From assembly GCA_963733065.1 (NCBI GenBank), contig CAVTBT010000002.1:1-64000 (forward strand): a stretch of 64,000 nucleotides of DNA. Direction: 5' to 3'. Below the pieces are notes generated by a model, which saw only the letters and a list, made by a program, of their open reading frames with translations, had not been told where the DNA came from and made no database searches. Source of the DNA: CAVTBT01 sp963733065. GTDB lineage: Bacteria > Actinomycetota > Thermoleophilia > Gaiellales > Gaiellaceae. The position numbers were made by a program, and so were the translations under genes. Shown piece by piece: positions 1 through 8,731 of the stretch. Within the stretch, counting starts at the first letter, position 1. Each line of letters begins with the position of its first letter.

Positions 1-2232
1 TGATCTCCTGGAGCCGTCGCAGCGGGCCGGCGGCGCGCTCGGGGTGGCCGCTGCGTGCGGCCGCCTCGATGAACTCGGTCGGCACCCACGTCGACACACC
101 CAGCTCATGCGGGTGCTCACGGCCTGCTCGGCGGCGGCAAGCGCCTCCTCGTAGCGGCCGAGGCCATTGAAGAGAACGGCGCTCGCCCACTCGGTGGCGA
201 CAAGCCAGAGCCCTTCACCACGATGCACCACGTCGCGCTGCGTGGCGTCGATCAGCGCCGTGGCCTCCGCCTCCTCACCGCAAAACGCAGCCAAGATCGC
301 CCCCTGCGGCGCCAGGCGGCTACCGGTCGCCTCCGTAACGGCCTCGGTCTCCACGACCAAGGCCTCCGCTGCGGCGAAGTCGCCCAGGAACAACTGTACG
401 CTGAAGCGCTCCGCCAGCGCGATCGGCAGGAGCGACAGTTCGCCGGCCTCCCGCGCGAGGCGCACCTGACGCTCGGTGAGCTCATCCCAGCTCGCCTCGT
501 CGCCAAGCGCCCGGGCGGCGCGGCATGCGAGCCAGAGCCAGCGCGCAACGCTTCCTCGTCAGACATCGGCTCGTCACGGAACGCACGGAGCGCGCCTTGA
601 GCGTCGGCACACCTGCCGCGTAGCCGTCGATCGTGACCAGGGCAATGCCCTCGAGCAGGATGTCGCAAGCGCGCGCCGAGCGCCGCGACGATTCGCCCCA
701 GTTGCGGCCAGCACCGCCTCGGCGATCTCGCGCGCGCCGCCGCCACGCGTGAGCCGGTCGGCGAACAGCGCTGCCGCAAAGGCATCCAGGTACGTCTCGC
801 GTGCGAGCGCCCCGTCCAGCGGCTCCAACCGCTCGGCGGCCTCGAGCAGCAACGGCGGCGCCGCCGCCCCGGGCGACCGCGAACGTCACCTGGGCGCGAA
901 GCAGCTCCGCCCGCGCCTGATCGAGCCCATCGAGTGGCCCGGCCTCGGCAAGGGCGAGCAGGCGCAGCGCTGCCGTCCGGCGAGCCGGCGCGGTGCTTGC
1001 TGTGCCGCGGCGAGCGCACGGCGGGCACGGCGCGCCGGCTAGGCGTGAACTCCGCCGCACGCTCGAGAAAAGCCGCGGCCGCGGCCAGGCCGCCGCGGCC
1101 CTGTGCGCGGCCGGCGGAGCGTTCGAGCTCGGCGGCGATGTCCTCGTCGGATGCCGGGGTCCCGTGCGCGCGGTGCCAGGCGCGCCGATCCGGGTCCTCT
1201 CGGGGTCGGTTGCTTCGGCGAGGGCGCGATGCACACGGTGGCGGTCGTCGGCGGCAGCAGAGCGGTAGGCGGCGGAGCGGACGAGTGGGTGCGCGAACTC
1301 GACCCGCCGCCCGTCTACCTTGAGCAGCGCGGCGTCGACCGCAGGGCCGGCCGCGGTCATCTCGAGGCCGAGGGTCGCGGCGGCACGGTGAAGCAGCACG
1401 GGGTCGCCCAGTGGCTCCGCGGCCGCGGCGAGGACGAGCAGCTGCGTCTCGGCCGGAAGCAGGAGGAGGCGCTTGGCATAGCTCTCTTCGATCTTGCTGA
1501 CGACCGGCGTGACTTGTCGGGAAGACCGAATCCGCCGGCGAGTTCTGCGGCGTTCCAGGTGCGTGGCAACTCGAGGAGCGCGAGCGGGTTCCCGTGGCTC
1601 TCCGTGATGATCTGCTCGCAGACGGCGGCGTCGAGCGGGCCGTGCACGTTGTCGAGCAGCAGCGCGAGTGCATCGCTGTCGCCGAGTCCGCGGATGGACA
1701 ACTCGGGGAGCCCGACGAAGGCATCGTCGCCGATGCCCGTGCGCGCCGCGCAGACGAGCGCGATCCGCTCGGCGAGGAGACGGCGGGCGACGAAGCCGAT
1801 GATCTGCCCGGAGGCCTGGTCGAGCCACTGCGCGTCGTCGACGATGCAGACCAGCGGTTGCCGCTCGGCGACCTCGGCGAACAGCGTCAGCGTGGCGAGC
1901 CCCACCAGGAACCGGTCGGGCGCAGGACCGGCGCTCAGTCCGAACACCGTCGCGAGCGCCTCGCGCTGCGGGACGGGCAGCCGCTCGAGGTAATCCAGCA
2001 CGGGTGCGCAAAGTTGGTGCAGGCCGCTGTAGGGCAGCTCCATCTCCGACTCGACGCCAACGGCCGTCGCGACATGCCATCCCGCGACACGCTCGGACAG
2101 GTAGCCCAGCAAAACGCTCTTGCCCGCGCCGGCTTCTCCACGAAGGACGGCAACTCGGCTCCGACCGGCGAGAGCGTCGGTCAAGACCCCGTCAAGTGCC
2201 TCGCATTCCGCACGACGTCCGAGAAGCCTCAT
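1..2232 (-). pseudogene. LuxR-family AAA ATPase transcriptional regulator, multiply frameshifted, runs off the window
   Basis: The first 240 or so codons from 2232 read as an intact N-terminal ATPase domain of large LuxR (MalT/LAL-like) regulators: a Walker A motif GEAGAGKS near residue 33 and a Walker B-like stretch CIVDDAQWLD near residue 130. After about 1515 the homologous protein continues only by switching reading frame repeatedly (near 1515, 1180, 1035, 870, 660, 590 and 540). Helical-repeat segments such as FLERAAEFTP and DILLEGIALVTIDGYA sit in different minus-strand frames. The C-terminal HTH would lie beyond position 1. It is divergent from the SDR at 2483. Seven or so frameshifts in 1.5 kb indicate a decayed gene or poor local sequence; the sequence alone cannot separate these. 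Confidence 0.75.
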
Positions 2233-2482
2233 CGGCGGCCTCCTTCAGGACGAGCCTATACCTGCTCCGAAATCCAAGCCTTCCTCGCGCGCCGCGGAGA
2301 CCAGGGGGCCAACCAGGGAGTCCCCCTGGTGCGACAGAACGGTCGAGCCGCGAGGGTCATTCCTGACACAAACCAGGAGGCGCAGCCATTAGCCCCCCGG
2401 AACGGGCAGCCGCTCCCGGTCTCGCGCCGCGGGCGCCCTACGAGGGCCATGCCCTGCCGGTTCGAGAAGCGGAGGCGGCGTC
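2233..2482. promoter_or_regulatory. Divergent intergenic region with an inverted repeat
   Basis: This 250-base gap separates the divergent LuxR-type gene and the SDR and should hold both promoters. An inverted repeat with arms ACCAGGG (2312-2318) and CCCTGGT (2324-2330) is visible, with a further ACCAGGG at 2300. The same heptamer recurs in the gap at 4003-4465. No clear -35/-10 pair was recognised. An operator role is inference. Confidence 0.35.
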
Positions 2483-3215
2483 GTGAGCCACGAGTTGGAA
2501 CTCGCCGGACAGACCCTTGTCGTGATCGGCGGCAGCTCCGGCATCGGGCTCGAGACGGCCCGGCGCGCGGGCGACGAAGGAGCCGACCTCATCATCACGG
2601 CGCGCAACGCGGACCGCCTCCACCGAGTCGGTCTTGAGCTCGGGGCCAGCATCGCGGCCTTCGACGCCACCAACTTCGACCGACTCGGAAGGTTCTTCGA
2701 CGAGCTGCCCACGCCGATTGACCACGTGCTGGTCACCGGCCCGGGTTCCTGCTACGCGCATCTCGCGGAGTTCAACTTCGAAGACGCCCGCCGCGACGTC
2801 GAAGCCCAAATCTTGCTGCCGCTGCAGGTCGCCCGAAACGCAGCGAGCAAGGTTCGCCCGGGAGGGACCTTGCTCTTCCTGGGCGGCACGGGTGGTCACC
2901 GTCCCGCCGTCGGCCGTTCGTTCATCTCGGGACTCACCGCCGCACTTCAGGCGTCTGACGAAGAACCTCGCTCTCGAGATCGCACCCGTCCGGGTGAACC
3001 TGATCACTGCGGGGTTCGTCGACACGCCGCTGTCGGCGGCGATCCTCGGCGACCAGCTAGACGCGCGGCGCGAACAGCTCCGAACGACACTGCCGATCCG
3101 ACGTGTCGTCGGCCCGGCCGATGTTGCCGCACTCGCCGTACACCTCATGAGCAACACGGCGGTCACCGGCGCGACGTTCGAGATCGACGGCGGCCAACAA
3201 CTCGTCCGTCCCTGA
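2483..3215 (+). pseudogene. SDR-family oxidoreductase with one frameshift
   Basis: From the GTG at 2483 the protein has a Rossmann start with a glycine motif GGSSGIG and reads well to about residue 157. The family's continuation (LTKNLALEIAP, then GFVDTPLSA and EIDGGQQLVRP) lies in the next frame and stops at 3215. Removing one T at about 2954 restores one open frame of roughly 243 residues. The canonical YxxxK catalytic pair is absent: the region after GGTGGHRP reads FISGLTAALQ. It therefore resembles a divergent SDR subgroup whose catalysis is uncertain. One indel suggests either a recent pseudogene or a sequencing error. Confidence 0.7.
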
Positions 3216-3303
3216 CGCACGCGCGAATGAACGATCGTGCGTCGCCGCGGCTGTCGCTCGTCCTTGGAGGAACGGAGCGCGACGCCGAGAGACGCCGCGC
3301 TCC
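3215..3303. terminator. Hairpins between convergent genes
   Basis: Two stem-loops lie between the end of the SDR and the end of the convergent membrane protein gene. The first has arms ACGCACG (3215-3221) and CGTGCGT (3236-3242). The second has arms GGAGCGCG (3274-3281) and CGCGCTCC (3296-3303). Neither has a U-tract, which is usual in this GC range. They probably act as a bidirectional terminator. Confidence 0.4.
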
Positions 3304-3312
3304 GGGTCCGAA

Positions 3313-4002
3313 CTACGCCGCAGGGACAGCTGCCCGGTCAGGCGTCTTCAGCGCGGAGGGGCTCCGCATGTAGAGGAAGCCGCTGACCGCCGCGACCCAC
3401 GCAAGAGCGACGATCGTCGAGATGTACTGCGAATACGCACCGTCGGGCGCCCAGAATCCGTCACCGGCCCAGGTCGTTGCGCGGAGCAGGACGAGCACCA
3501 TGGCTGCCACACCCGCTGAGAAGGCCGCGCTCGAGATGATTCCCGCCCGCCAGAGCCCGAACGACCCGGACATGATCAGCATCGCAGCCGGGAACGACGC
3601 AACGATCGTCAAGATCCAGGAAAGGTCGTTGAGCCCGGACGTGATCTGGCTGTTGCCGGAGCCGGCGATCGAGTACGCGAGCGCCAGGCTCAGCGTGAAG
3701 AGCACGAACAAGACGGCGCCCACGGCTGCGCTGGAAGCTGTCGCCGCCGCCCCCCAGCCGCCCTTCCCAGCATCACGCAGCACGCTCGAGAGCGCCGCTG
3801 CGAACCACATCAGGTTCAGGACGTTGAATGCGAGGAGGGTGGCGGCAATCAGAATCCGGGTGCGATCGCCGTCGTAGAACGAGACGAGCTCGGCCGCCGA
3901 CGAACCCACCTTCGGCTGACCGCCGTAGATGACCCACCCGATGATGAAAGCCACGACGAAAAAGATGCCGCTACCGAGCCAATTGCGCTCCCAATCGACC
4001 AT
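3313..4002 (-). CDS. Six-helix integral membrane protein of unknown function
   Basis: The 229-residue protein starts at ATG 4002. It has six hydrophobic segments: about residues 12-28, 50-70, 85-112, 130-152, 160-178 and 190-212. The N-terminus MVDWERNW is short and probably cytoplasmic; the C-terminus is Ala/Pro-rich. No catalytic motif was recognised. Overall form resembles small DUF4386-like membrane proteins, but that is only a resemblance. It stands alone, convergent with the SDR upstream and divergent from the carboxylesterase at 4466. Confidence 0.7.
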   Translation of the reverse strand: MVDWERNWLGSGIFFVVAFIIGWVIYGGQPKVGSSAAELVSFYDGDRTRILIAATLLAFNVLNLMWFAAALSSVLRDAGKGGWGAAATASSAAVGAVLFVLFTLSLALAYSIAGSGNSQITSGLNDLSWILTIVASFPAAMLIMSGSFGLWRAGIISSAAFSAGVAAMVLVLLRATTWAGDGFWAPDGAYSQYISTIVALAWVAAVSGFLYMRSPSALKTPDRAAVPAA

Positions 4003-4465
4003 GTCCTACCGCCTTTCTCTGTGGGTAAGTTCGGCGTTTCCGGTACCTGTTCACAGTCGCGGTTTAGGCGCTCGGTCGCGCCAGTCGGAGACCCTGGTGC
4101 ACCCGCGGGTCGACCAGCGGAAGACCCTGGTCGGTTCCTCAGATCCCTCGTTCGTCTAGGACCGCTGAACGCCGCGATAGCCGTCGGGGCAGGGCGGCCG
4201 AGTCGTTGGCCTGGTTCGACCGACCCCCGTGGCCGTTCGCGCTTCTGCTCGTTGCGTACGCATGGCACCCCTGTGTTCCTCGCTGCTGACGCCCTTGGGC
4301 GAAGCGCCGTTAGAACCGCGAGCTGATCGAGGATCCCTGGTTCCCCACGGGGCGGCCTCGCGTTCGCCTGCACATCACCCGCGTGCCGACCAGGGATCTG
4401 CACGGGCGCGACCGCCGAGGCGGGGCGTCAGCGTGGCTAGCACCCGAACCGAAGGAGTCGAGATC
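4003..4465. other. 463-base intergenic region with recurrent CCCTGGT/ACCAGGG motifs
   Basis: No convincing gene is present. CCCTGGT occurs at 4092-4098, 4125-4131 and 4335-4341, and ACCAGGG at 4389-4395. The last two lie within inverted arms GATCCCTGGT and ACCAGGGATC. Similar motifs occur in the 2233-2482 gap. The region must carry promoters for the membrane protein (minus) and the carboxylesterase (plus). A plausible ribosome-binding site for the latter is GAAGGAG just before 4466. Confidence 0.4.
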
Positions 4466-6109
4466 ATGAGTACGACGCACTCACGCCATGCCCCGCTGGC
4501 CGCCCTCTGCGCGGCGCTGATCGCGCTGATCCTCGCGGCAGCGGGCGCCGCCGCTGCCGAAACCGACGTCGCCGACGCGGCTGCGGGCTCCGTCCGCGCC
4601 CCGATCGTCACCATCGAGGGCGGCGCCGTCCGCGGCGTCGCCGTGCCCGGTGGCTACGCCTTCCGCGGGCTGCCCTACGCCGCCGCCCCCACAGGGCAGC
4701 TGCGGTGGCGCGCCCCGCGGCCTGCGACCGATTGGAACGGTGTCCGCGACGCGACCCAGTTCGCGCCGAGCTGCCCACAGCAGACGGACCCGTTCCAGAA
4801 CCTGTTCCTGCCGCCCGGCCCGATCGCCGAGGACTGCCTGTACCTGAACGTCTCCACGCCGGACCTGCACAGTCGCCGCGGAGATGGTCGCCCGGTGCTC
4901 GTCTGGATTCACGGAGGCGGCCTCACTCAGGATGCCGCCCGCAACTACGACGGCTCCAAGCTCGCGGCGGAGGGCACCGTCGTGGTCACGATCAACTACC
5001 GGCTGGGCGCGCTCGGCTTCCTCGCGCACCCGGCGCTCGCTGCGCGGCCGGGCGGCGCGGCGGGCAACTACGGCTTGATGGATCAGCAGGCGGCGCTGCG
5101 CTGGGTACGGCGCAACATCGAGAAGTTCGGCGGCGACCCGCGCAGGGTGACGATCGCGGGCCAGTCGGCGGGTGGCCTGTCGGTGCTCGCCCACCTCGTC
5201 TCGCGCGGCTCGCGCGGGCTCTTCCAGCGGGTGATCGTACAGAGCGGCGCGTTCGCGCTGAAGCAACAGTCCCTCGCCGACGCCAAGGCGTTCGGCCAGT
5301 CGTTCGCGACGAGCGCGGGCTGTCCCGACCAGAGCGCGAACTGCCTGCGCGCCTTGCCGGTCTCGGCCCTCGTTGACCACTTCCCAGGCGCCGCGATCCC
5401 GGGCGTCGTCGACGGCAAGGTCCTGAGGGAGTCGATCGGGGGAGCGCTGGCGGGCGGGCGGTTCGCCCGCGTGCCGATCCTCAACGGCATCAACCACGAT
5501 GAGGAGTTCCTCTTCGTCGCCGGCCTCGGCGTGGCCGTGAGTGGCGGGACGTTCGTGCTGGTGCCGGAACGGCCGGTGACTGCCGCGAACTACCAGAGCA
5601 ACATCGCCGCTGTGCTGGGCGTGCCGCCCGCCAGGGCTGCGGCAATCGCAGCCGAGTACCCGCTCGACGCGTACCCGGCGCCGGTCGTGGCCTTGAGCAC
5701 GCTCGTCTCGGACGCGAACTTCGCGTGTCCGGCGCTCCAGGTGGACCGCTGGACGTCGAGGCGCGCGCCGACCTTCGCCTACCAGTTCAACGACGACACC
5801 GCGCCCCATCGCCTGGCACCGCCCGGCGCCCTGCCCCCCATTGCGACACACTCATCCGAGCTCCAGTACCTATTCGACCTGCCGAACCTGCCGTTCCCGG
5901 GGACCCTCAACCCCGACCAGGAGGCGCTCGCGGGCAGCATGCGCGCGGCCTGGGCGAACTTCGCCGCGAACGGCGACCCGTCATCGGCGGCAATCCCCTG
6001 GCCTTCGTTCAACGACAGTGCGCAGGTGCTGTCGCTCGAGTCTCCGCAGCCACAGGTCGACACGAGCTTCGCCACGACCCACCACTGCTCGTTCTGGGCC
6101 GTCGGATGA
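4466..6109 (+). CDS. Secreted type-B carboxylesterase
   Basis: ATG 4466 is preceded by GAAGGAG, giving a 547-residue protein. A signal peptide is evident: a His/Arg start, then a hydrophobic Ala/Leu core to about residue 30 ending AAAAETDVADA. The family motif EDCLYLNV lies near residue 122. The nucleophile elbow GQSAGG is near residue 233, following the typical FGGDPRRVTIA lead. A C-terminal HSSELQYLFD supplies the likely catalytic histidine. Length fits type-B carboxylesterases, which hydrolyse ester bonds with a Ser-Glu/Asp-His triad. An in-frame upstream extension to 4229 was rejected because it would hide the signal peptide. It is followed by a strong hairpin and appears monocistronic. 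Confidence 0.9.
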   Translation: MSTTHSRHAPLAALCAALIALILAAAGAAAAETDVADAAAGSVRAPIVTIEGGAVRGVAVPGGYAFRGLPYAAAPTGQLRWRAPRPATDWNGVRDATQFAPSCPQQTDPFQNLFLPPGPIAEDCLYLNVSTPDLHSRRGDGRPVLVWIHGGGLTQDAARNYDGSKLAAEGTVVVTINYRLGALGFLAHPALAARPGGAAGNYGLMDQQAALRWVRRNIEKFGGDPRRVTIAGQSAGGLSVLAHLVSRGSRGLFQRVIVQSGAFALKQQSLADAKAFGQSFATSAGCPDQSANCLRALPVSALVDHFPGAAIPGVVDGKVLRESIGGALAGGRFARVPILNGINHDEEFLFVAGLGVAVSGGTFVLVPERPVTAANYQSNIAAVLGVPPARAAAIAAEYPLDAYPAPVVALSTLVSDANFACPALQVDRWTSRRAPTFAYQFNDDTAPHRLAPPGALPPIATHSSELQYLFDLPNLPFPGTLNPDQEALAGSMRAAWANFAANGDPSSAAIPWPSFNDSAQVLSLESPQPQVDTSFATTHHCSFWAVG

Positions 6110-6127
6110 CTCAGGCCCACGTCTCCA

Positions 6128-6158
6128 CACGCCCTCCCGATCTCGTCGGGAGGGCGTG
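6128..6158. terminator. Strong stem-loop after the carboxylesterase
   Basis: A perfect 13-base-pair stem, CACGCCCTCCCGA (6128-6140) with TCGGGAGGGCGTG (6146-6158), encloses a five-base loop. It starts 18 bases after the stop codon. No T-run follows. It is the probable terminator of the carboxylesterase. Confidence 0.75.
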
Positions 6159-6488
6159 ACCGAGCGCGCACGGCATCTAGCAGCCGGCGCACCAGGACTG
6201 GGGCTTTGATCATGGCCCGACCACGCAGCGAGGGATAAGCGATCGAGATCAGCGTCGACCCCCTCCCTGCGCAGAGGGGGTCGCATCCTCGCCTACTCAG
6301 GCAACGGTCTATGGGCCTGAGCAGGGCTTTCGCCGCGCGACCTGCTCGGGCTTTGGCTGCGGAACGGTGTCGGCGGGCGTCGCCAGACGTCGCGGTGCGT
6401 CGCGCGTACCGCAGATGTGTCCGGAATGTGTCCGCGTGTTCAACAGGCAGACAACGACAAAGAGTCGATTTGCAGGCACTTTATAGAA

Positions 6489-6529
6489 GCCCTCTGACGG
6501 ACTCGAACCGTCGACCCCCTCCTTACCAT
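6489..6529 (-). repeat. Partial tRNA-Thr copy A, putative attachment site
   Basis: These 41 bases are identical to 14009-14049, the part of tRNA-Thr(GGT) from the anticodon loop to the 3' acceptor end, in the same orientation. The preceding bases are also partly alike (CGATTTGC, then CTTT). Site-specific integrases often recombine at tRNA 3' ends and leave such direct repeats. The 70 or so bases after it resemble those after copy C at 8576. No integrase gene was seen nearby. Confidence 0.75.
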
Positions 6530-6556
6530 TTTGGGGTCAGGGCAACTGGTCGCAAC

Positions 6557-6805
6557 TCACGGCAACGGTTTTCGTGTGTCTGAGCCGCTTTCGAGGTCAT
6601 CCCATCTGCCACCGGTTGCGACTGGTTGCGACCGCTCTGCTCCATAAACGCTCCATACTTCTGGGGCGCCGTCGGGCGGGCCGAGCAGCACGAAGTCGTC
6701 GCTTTCACCACTGTCCCGGCGCACGTAGCCGAGTGCCGCCTCCCAGAATTCCGTCTGGCGCTGCAGATCGTCCACGCGCAAAACGATCGAGCCGATTCGA
6801 ATCAT
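6557..6805 (-). pseudogene. Truncated glyoxalase/VOC-fold protein
   Basis: From ATG 6805 the product begins MIRIGSIVLRVDDLQRQ and continues to FVLLGPPDGAPE. This matches the start of glyoxalase/bleomycin-resistance (VOC) proteins, which normally run about 120 residues. After about residue 50 (near 6655) the resemblance stops and the frame runs into the sequence flanking tRNA-fragment copy A, ending at residue 82. The second beta-alpha-beta unit with its metal ligands is missing, so the fragment is unlikely to work. The break was probably made by the recombination that created the repeat. Confidence 0.65.
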
Positions 6806-6832
6806 CGCGGTGATGGTACGCCGGAAGTGGCT

Positions 6833-7297
6833 TTAGTCCTCGCCTTCCCAGTATTCGAGCTCAGGCCCGGGGCGAGCGAAGATGATCCGCTCGCCGGCGA
6901 CGCTCCGCGCGCCGATCTTGCCCGTGTCGAGGTACTCGACGATGTCCGGCGCGATCAGCGTGGAGAGCATGAGGACGCGGACGGGCGCGTCCGTGTCGTT
7001 GCGGATCTGGTGCGCGCCCTCCTTGCCGCGCGGGAACGCGACGACGTCGCCCTCGCGCAGCTGCTGCTCGCCCTCGCGCGTGCGGAGCGTCGGCTCGCCG
7101 CGGAGGACGATCACCCATTCCTCGTTCGCGTGGTGGGTGTGAAATGGCCCCTGCTTGTTACCCGGCTCGACCTCGTACATGCTCGCGCCGATCAGCTCGG
7201 CGTCCGTGTGCGCGCCGACCCAGGCGTCCTTGAAGCGCCAGCCCTCGCGCTCTTCCGTGCGATCCCACTCGTCTGCGTTGAGATTGAAGATCTTCAT
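6833..7297 (-). CDS. Single-domain cupin protein
   Basis: ATG 7297 gives 154 residues. Cupin motif 1 is clear near residues 51-66: FHTHHANEEWVIVLRGEP has the usual two histidines and a glutamate as metal ligands. Motif 2 follows near residues 83-100 (GDVVAFPRGKEGAHQIRN). The rest is a beta-barrel-like chain with an acidic tail. Such small cupins can be isomerases, dioxygenases or sensors, and no substrate can be named. It is 27 bases from the truncated VOC gene on the same strand and lies within the first module of the tRNA-Thr island. Confidence 0.8.
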   Translation of the reverse strand: MKIFNLNADEWDRTEEREGWRFKDAWVGAHTDAELIGASMYEVEPGNKQGPFHTHHANEEWVIVLRGEPTLRTREGEQQLREGDVVAFPRGKEGAHQIRNDTDAPVRVLMLSTLIAPDIVEYLDTGKIGARSVAGERIIFARPGPELEYWEGED

Positions 7298-7376
7298 GCG
7301 GAAAGCCTAGTAGTAGGACTTCGTTAGCTCGGTAGAGGGCCTGTGCGAAACGCCCGATTTGCTGGGACTTTGTAGA

Positions 7377-7417
7377 GCCTCTGACGGGACTCGAACCGTC
7401 GACCCCCTCCTTACCAT
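7377..7417 (-). repeat. Partial tRNA-Thr copy B, putative attachment site
   Basis: This copy matches the tRNA-Thr 3' half (14009-14049) except for the loss of one C and gain of one G near its left end. The upstream flank (CGATTTGC, then CTTTGTAGAG) also resembles the sequence beyond the 3' end of the intact tRNA. After the ACCAT at its right end it reads CGCAACCCACGGC, similar to a segment near copies A and C. It separates the cupin module from the methyltransferase module. Confidence 0.7.
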
Positions 7418-7706
7418 CGCAACCCACGGCGCCGGGCCCCCCGTGCGCCTACCTCGCGGGAGTCGGACATCTCGCCAACTGCGCAGGAAAGGATGGCGCG
7501 CCCAGCTTCGTGGACTCCTCCTCGTGCTGCGCGAGCAGCTCACACGTCAGCAGAACAACGCCTGCAGCTCTGGCGGCACGCTGGCGCGCACCTGAGGCCC
7601 AGTCACGTTGCTCCGCCGCAACCCAAGGAGGTCGCGCGAACTACCCGCTGCGCCATCGGTGGATCCCGAAGCGGCAATAATCTGCCTAAACACGAGGAGG
7701 CGAACC
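7418..7706. other. Intergenic stretch before the methyltransferase
   Basis: No gene could be recognised between copy B and the methyltransferase start; short open frames here have no family features. A good ribosome-binding site, GAGGAGG, ends 5 bases before the GTG at 7707. The promoter of the methyltransferase should lie here, but no clear -35/-10 pair was identified. Confidence 0.35.
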
Positions 7707-8540
7707 GTGTCGCAAGGAGCTTCGATCGCCAACCACTGGGCGACAGGCGACGTCTACGCCTTGATCGTCTCCGCACTGGAGGCGTCGGCGAAGCCTCTCG
7801 ATTCGTTGACGGTGGAGGACCTGGCGCCGGTCGACCACTTCCACGCTCGTGGTTTTTCCGCCACCGTCGAGCTCGGAGACCACCTGCCTGTCAAGGCAGG
7901 CGACCACATCCTCGACATCGGCTGCGGCCTCGGCGGGCCGGCGCGCTACTTCGCGCAGCGCTTCGGCTGCACGGTCAGAGGGATCGACATCACCGCACCA
8001 TTCGTCGAGGCGGCGAACAAGCTCACGGCCTTGCTCGATCTGGGGGACAAGGTCTCGTTCGAGCAAGGCGATGCACACCACCTCCCCTACGCGGACGGCT
8101 TGTTCGACGGCGCCTACAGCCAGCACGTCACGATGAACATCTCCGACCGAACGCAGTTTTTCGGCGAGGTGTGGCGTGTGCTGAAGCCCGGTGGCTTCTT
8201 TGCGCTCACGGAACACGGCCTCGGGCGCATTGGCAATCCCCATCATCCGGTCCCCTGGTCCGAGGACGGGGAAGGCGAATGGCTGGCAACACCGGCGCAG
8301 ACGCGCGACCTGCTCACCGCTGCCGGCTTCGTCGATGTCGAGATCGAGGACACGGGGCCGAAGTATCTCGAGGCCTACCAGGGCGTCCTTGCGCTCGCCG
8401 CTCGTGGCGAACTGCCACCGCTCGGGCTGCACCTGCTAATGGGTCAGACCGCGCCTCAGAAGGTCCGCAACGCCGCCCGTAACATCGAGGAAGAGCGAAC
8501 ACACCCCGTGCAGGTGCTCTGCCGGAAGTCGCGCACCTGA
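7707..8540 (+). CDS. Class I SAM-dependent methyltransferase
   Basis: GTG 7707 follows GAGGAGG, giving 277 residues. An in-frame ATG at 7608 lacks such a site. SAM motif I is ILDIGCGLGG near residue 70. The motif II/post-I region includes GIDITAPFVEAAN and the acidic EQGDAHHLPY, and a later VWRVLKPGGFFALTEH matches the motif III strand. The spacing and GDAHHLPYAD segment resemble small-molecule N- or C-methyltransferases of the glycine/sarcosine or tocopherol type, but the substrate cannot be told. It is the only gene in its module, bounded by tRNA-fragment copies B and C. Confidence 0.85.
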   Translation: MSQGASIANHWATGDVYALIVSALEASAKPLDSLTVEDLAPVDHFHARGFSATVELGDHLPVKAGDHILDIGCGLGGPARYFAQRFGCTVRGIDITAPFVEAANKLTALLDLGDKVSFEQGDAHHLPYADGLFDGAYSQHVTMNISDRTQFFGEVWRVLKPGGFFALTEHGLGRIGNPHHPVPWSEDGEGEWLATPAQTRDLLTAAGFVDVEIEDTGPKYLEAYQGVLALAARGELPPLGLHLLMGQTAPQKVRNAARNIEEERTHPVQVLCRKSRT

Positions 8541-8555
8541 TCTAGCGATCGCCGC

Positions 8556-8575
8556 GTCGACTCCCTCCTTACCAT
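8556..8575 (-). repeat. Partial tRNA-Thr copy C, putative attachment site
   Basis: Twenty bases match the anticodon-loop side of the tRNA-Thr fragment with one mismatch. The rest of the tRNA 3' end is missing. The adjoining 70 or so bases (8576-8650) resemble those after copy A, sharing GGCAACGGTTTT and a GAGCCG segment. This suggests a common element end next to a tRNA-derived core. It marks the inner boundary of the CBASS module. Confidence 0.55.
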
Positions 8576-8731
8576 GCGCCCCGATCGGCAACTCGTCGCA
8601 ACCCACGGCAACGGTTTTGGCTTGTTCGAGCCGTTTTCGGGGCAATCCCAATTGCCACACGACATCCACGTCTTCCGCACCTCGCTCGCCCGACAGCGCC
8701 GCCGCGCGCCTTCAGTACGCCGTCTAGCGGG

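Larger units (their letters stand above)
6110..6556. other. Intergenic region with two hairpins and a tRNA-fragment repeat
   Basis: Apart from the hairpin at 6128, a second one has arms GACCCCCTC (6257-6265) and GAGGGGGTC (6274-6282). The tRNA-Thr 3'-half repeat at 6489-6529 follows. The stretch in between (6300-6480) holds no recognisable gene. It is the outer edge of the tRNA-Thr-linked accessory island. Confidence 0.5.

Noticed and set aside
6380..7706. Integrase or transposase remnant within the island
   Set aside because: No tyrosine or serine recombinase motif (RxxHxxY type or catalytic Ser block) could be found in any frame of the noncoding stretches.
6489..8575. tRNA genes at the three tRNA-Thr fragment sites
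   Set aside because: Each lacks the 5' half (acceptor 5' strand and D arm), so none can fold as a tRNA; they are repeats or att-type remnants.
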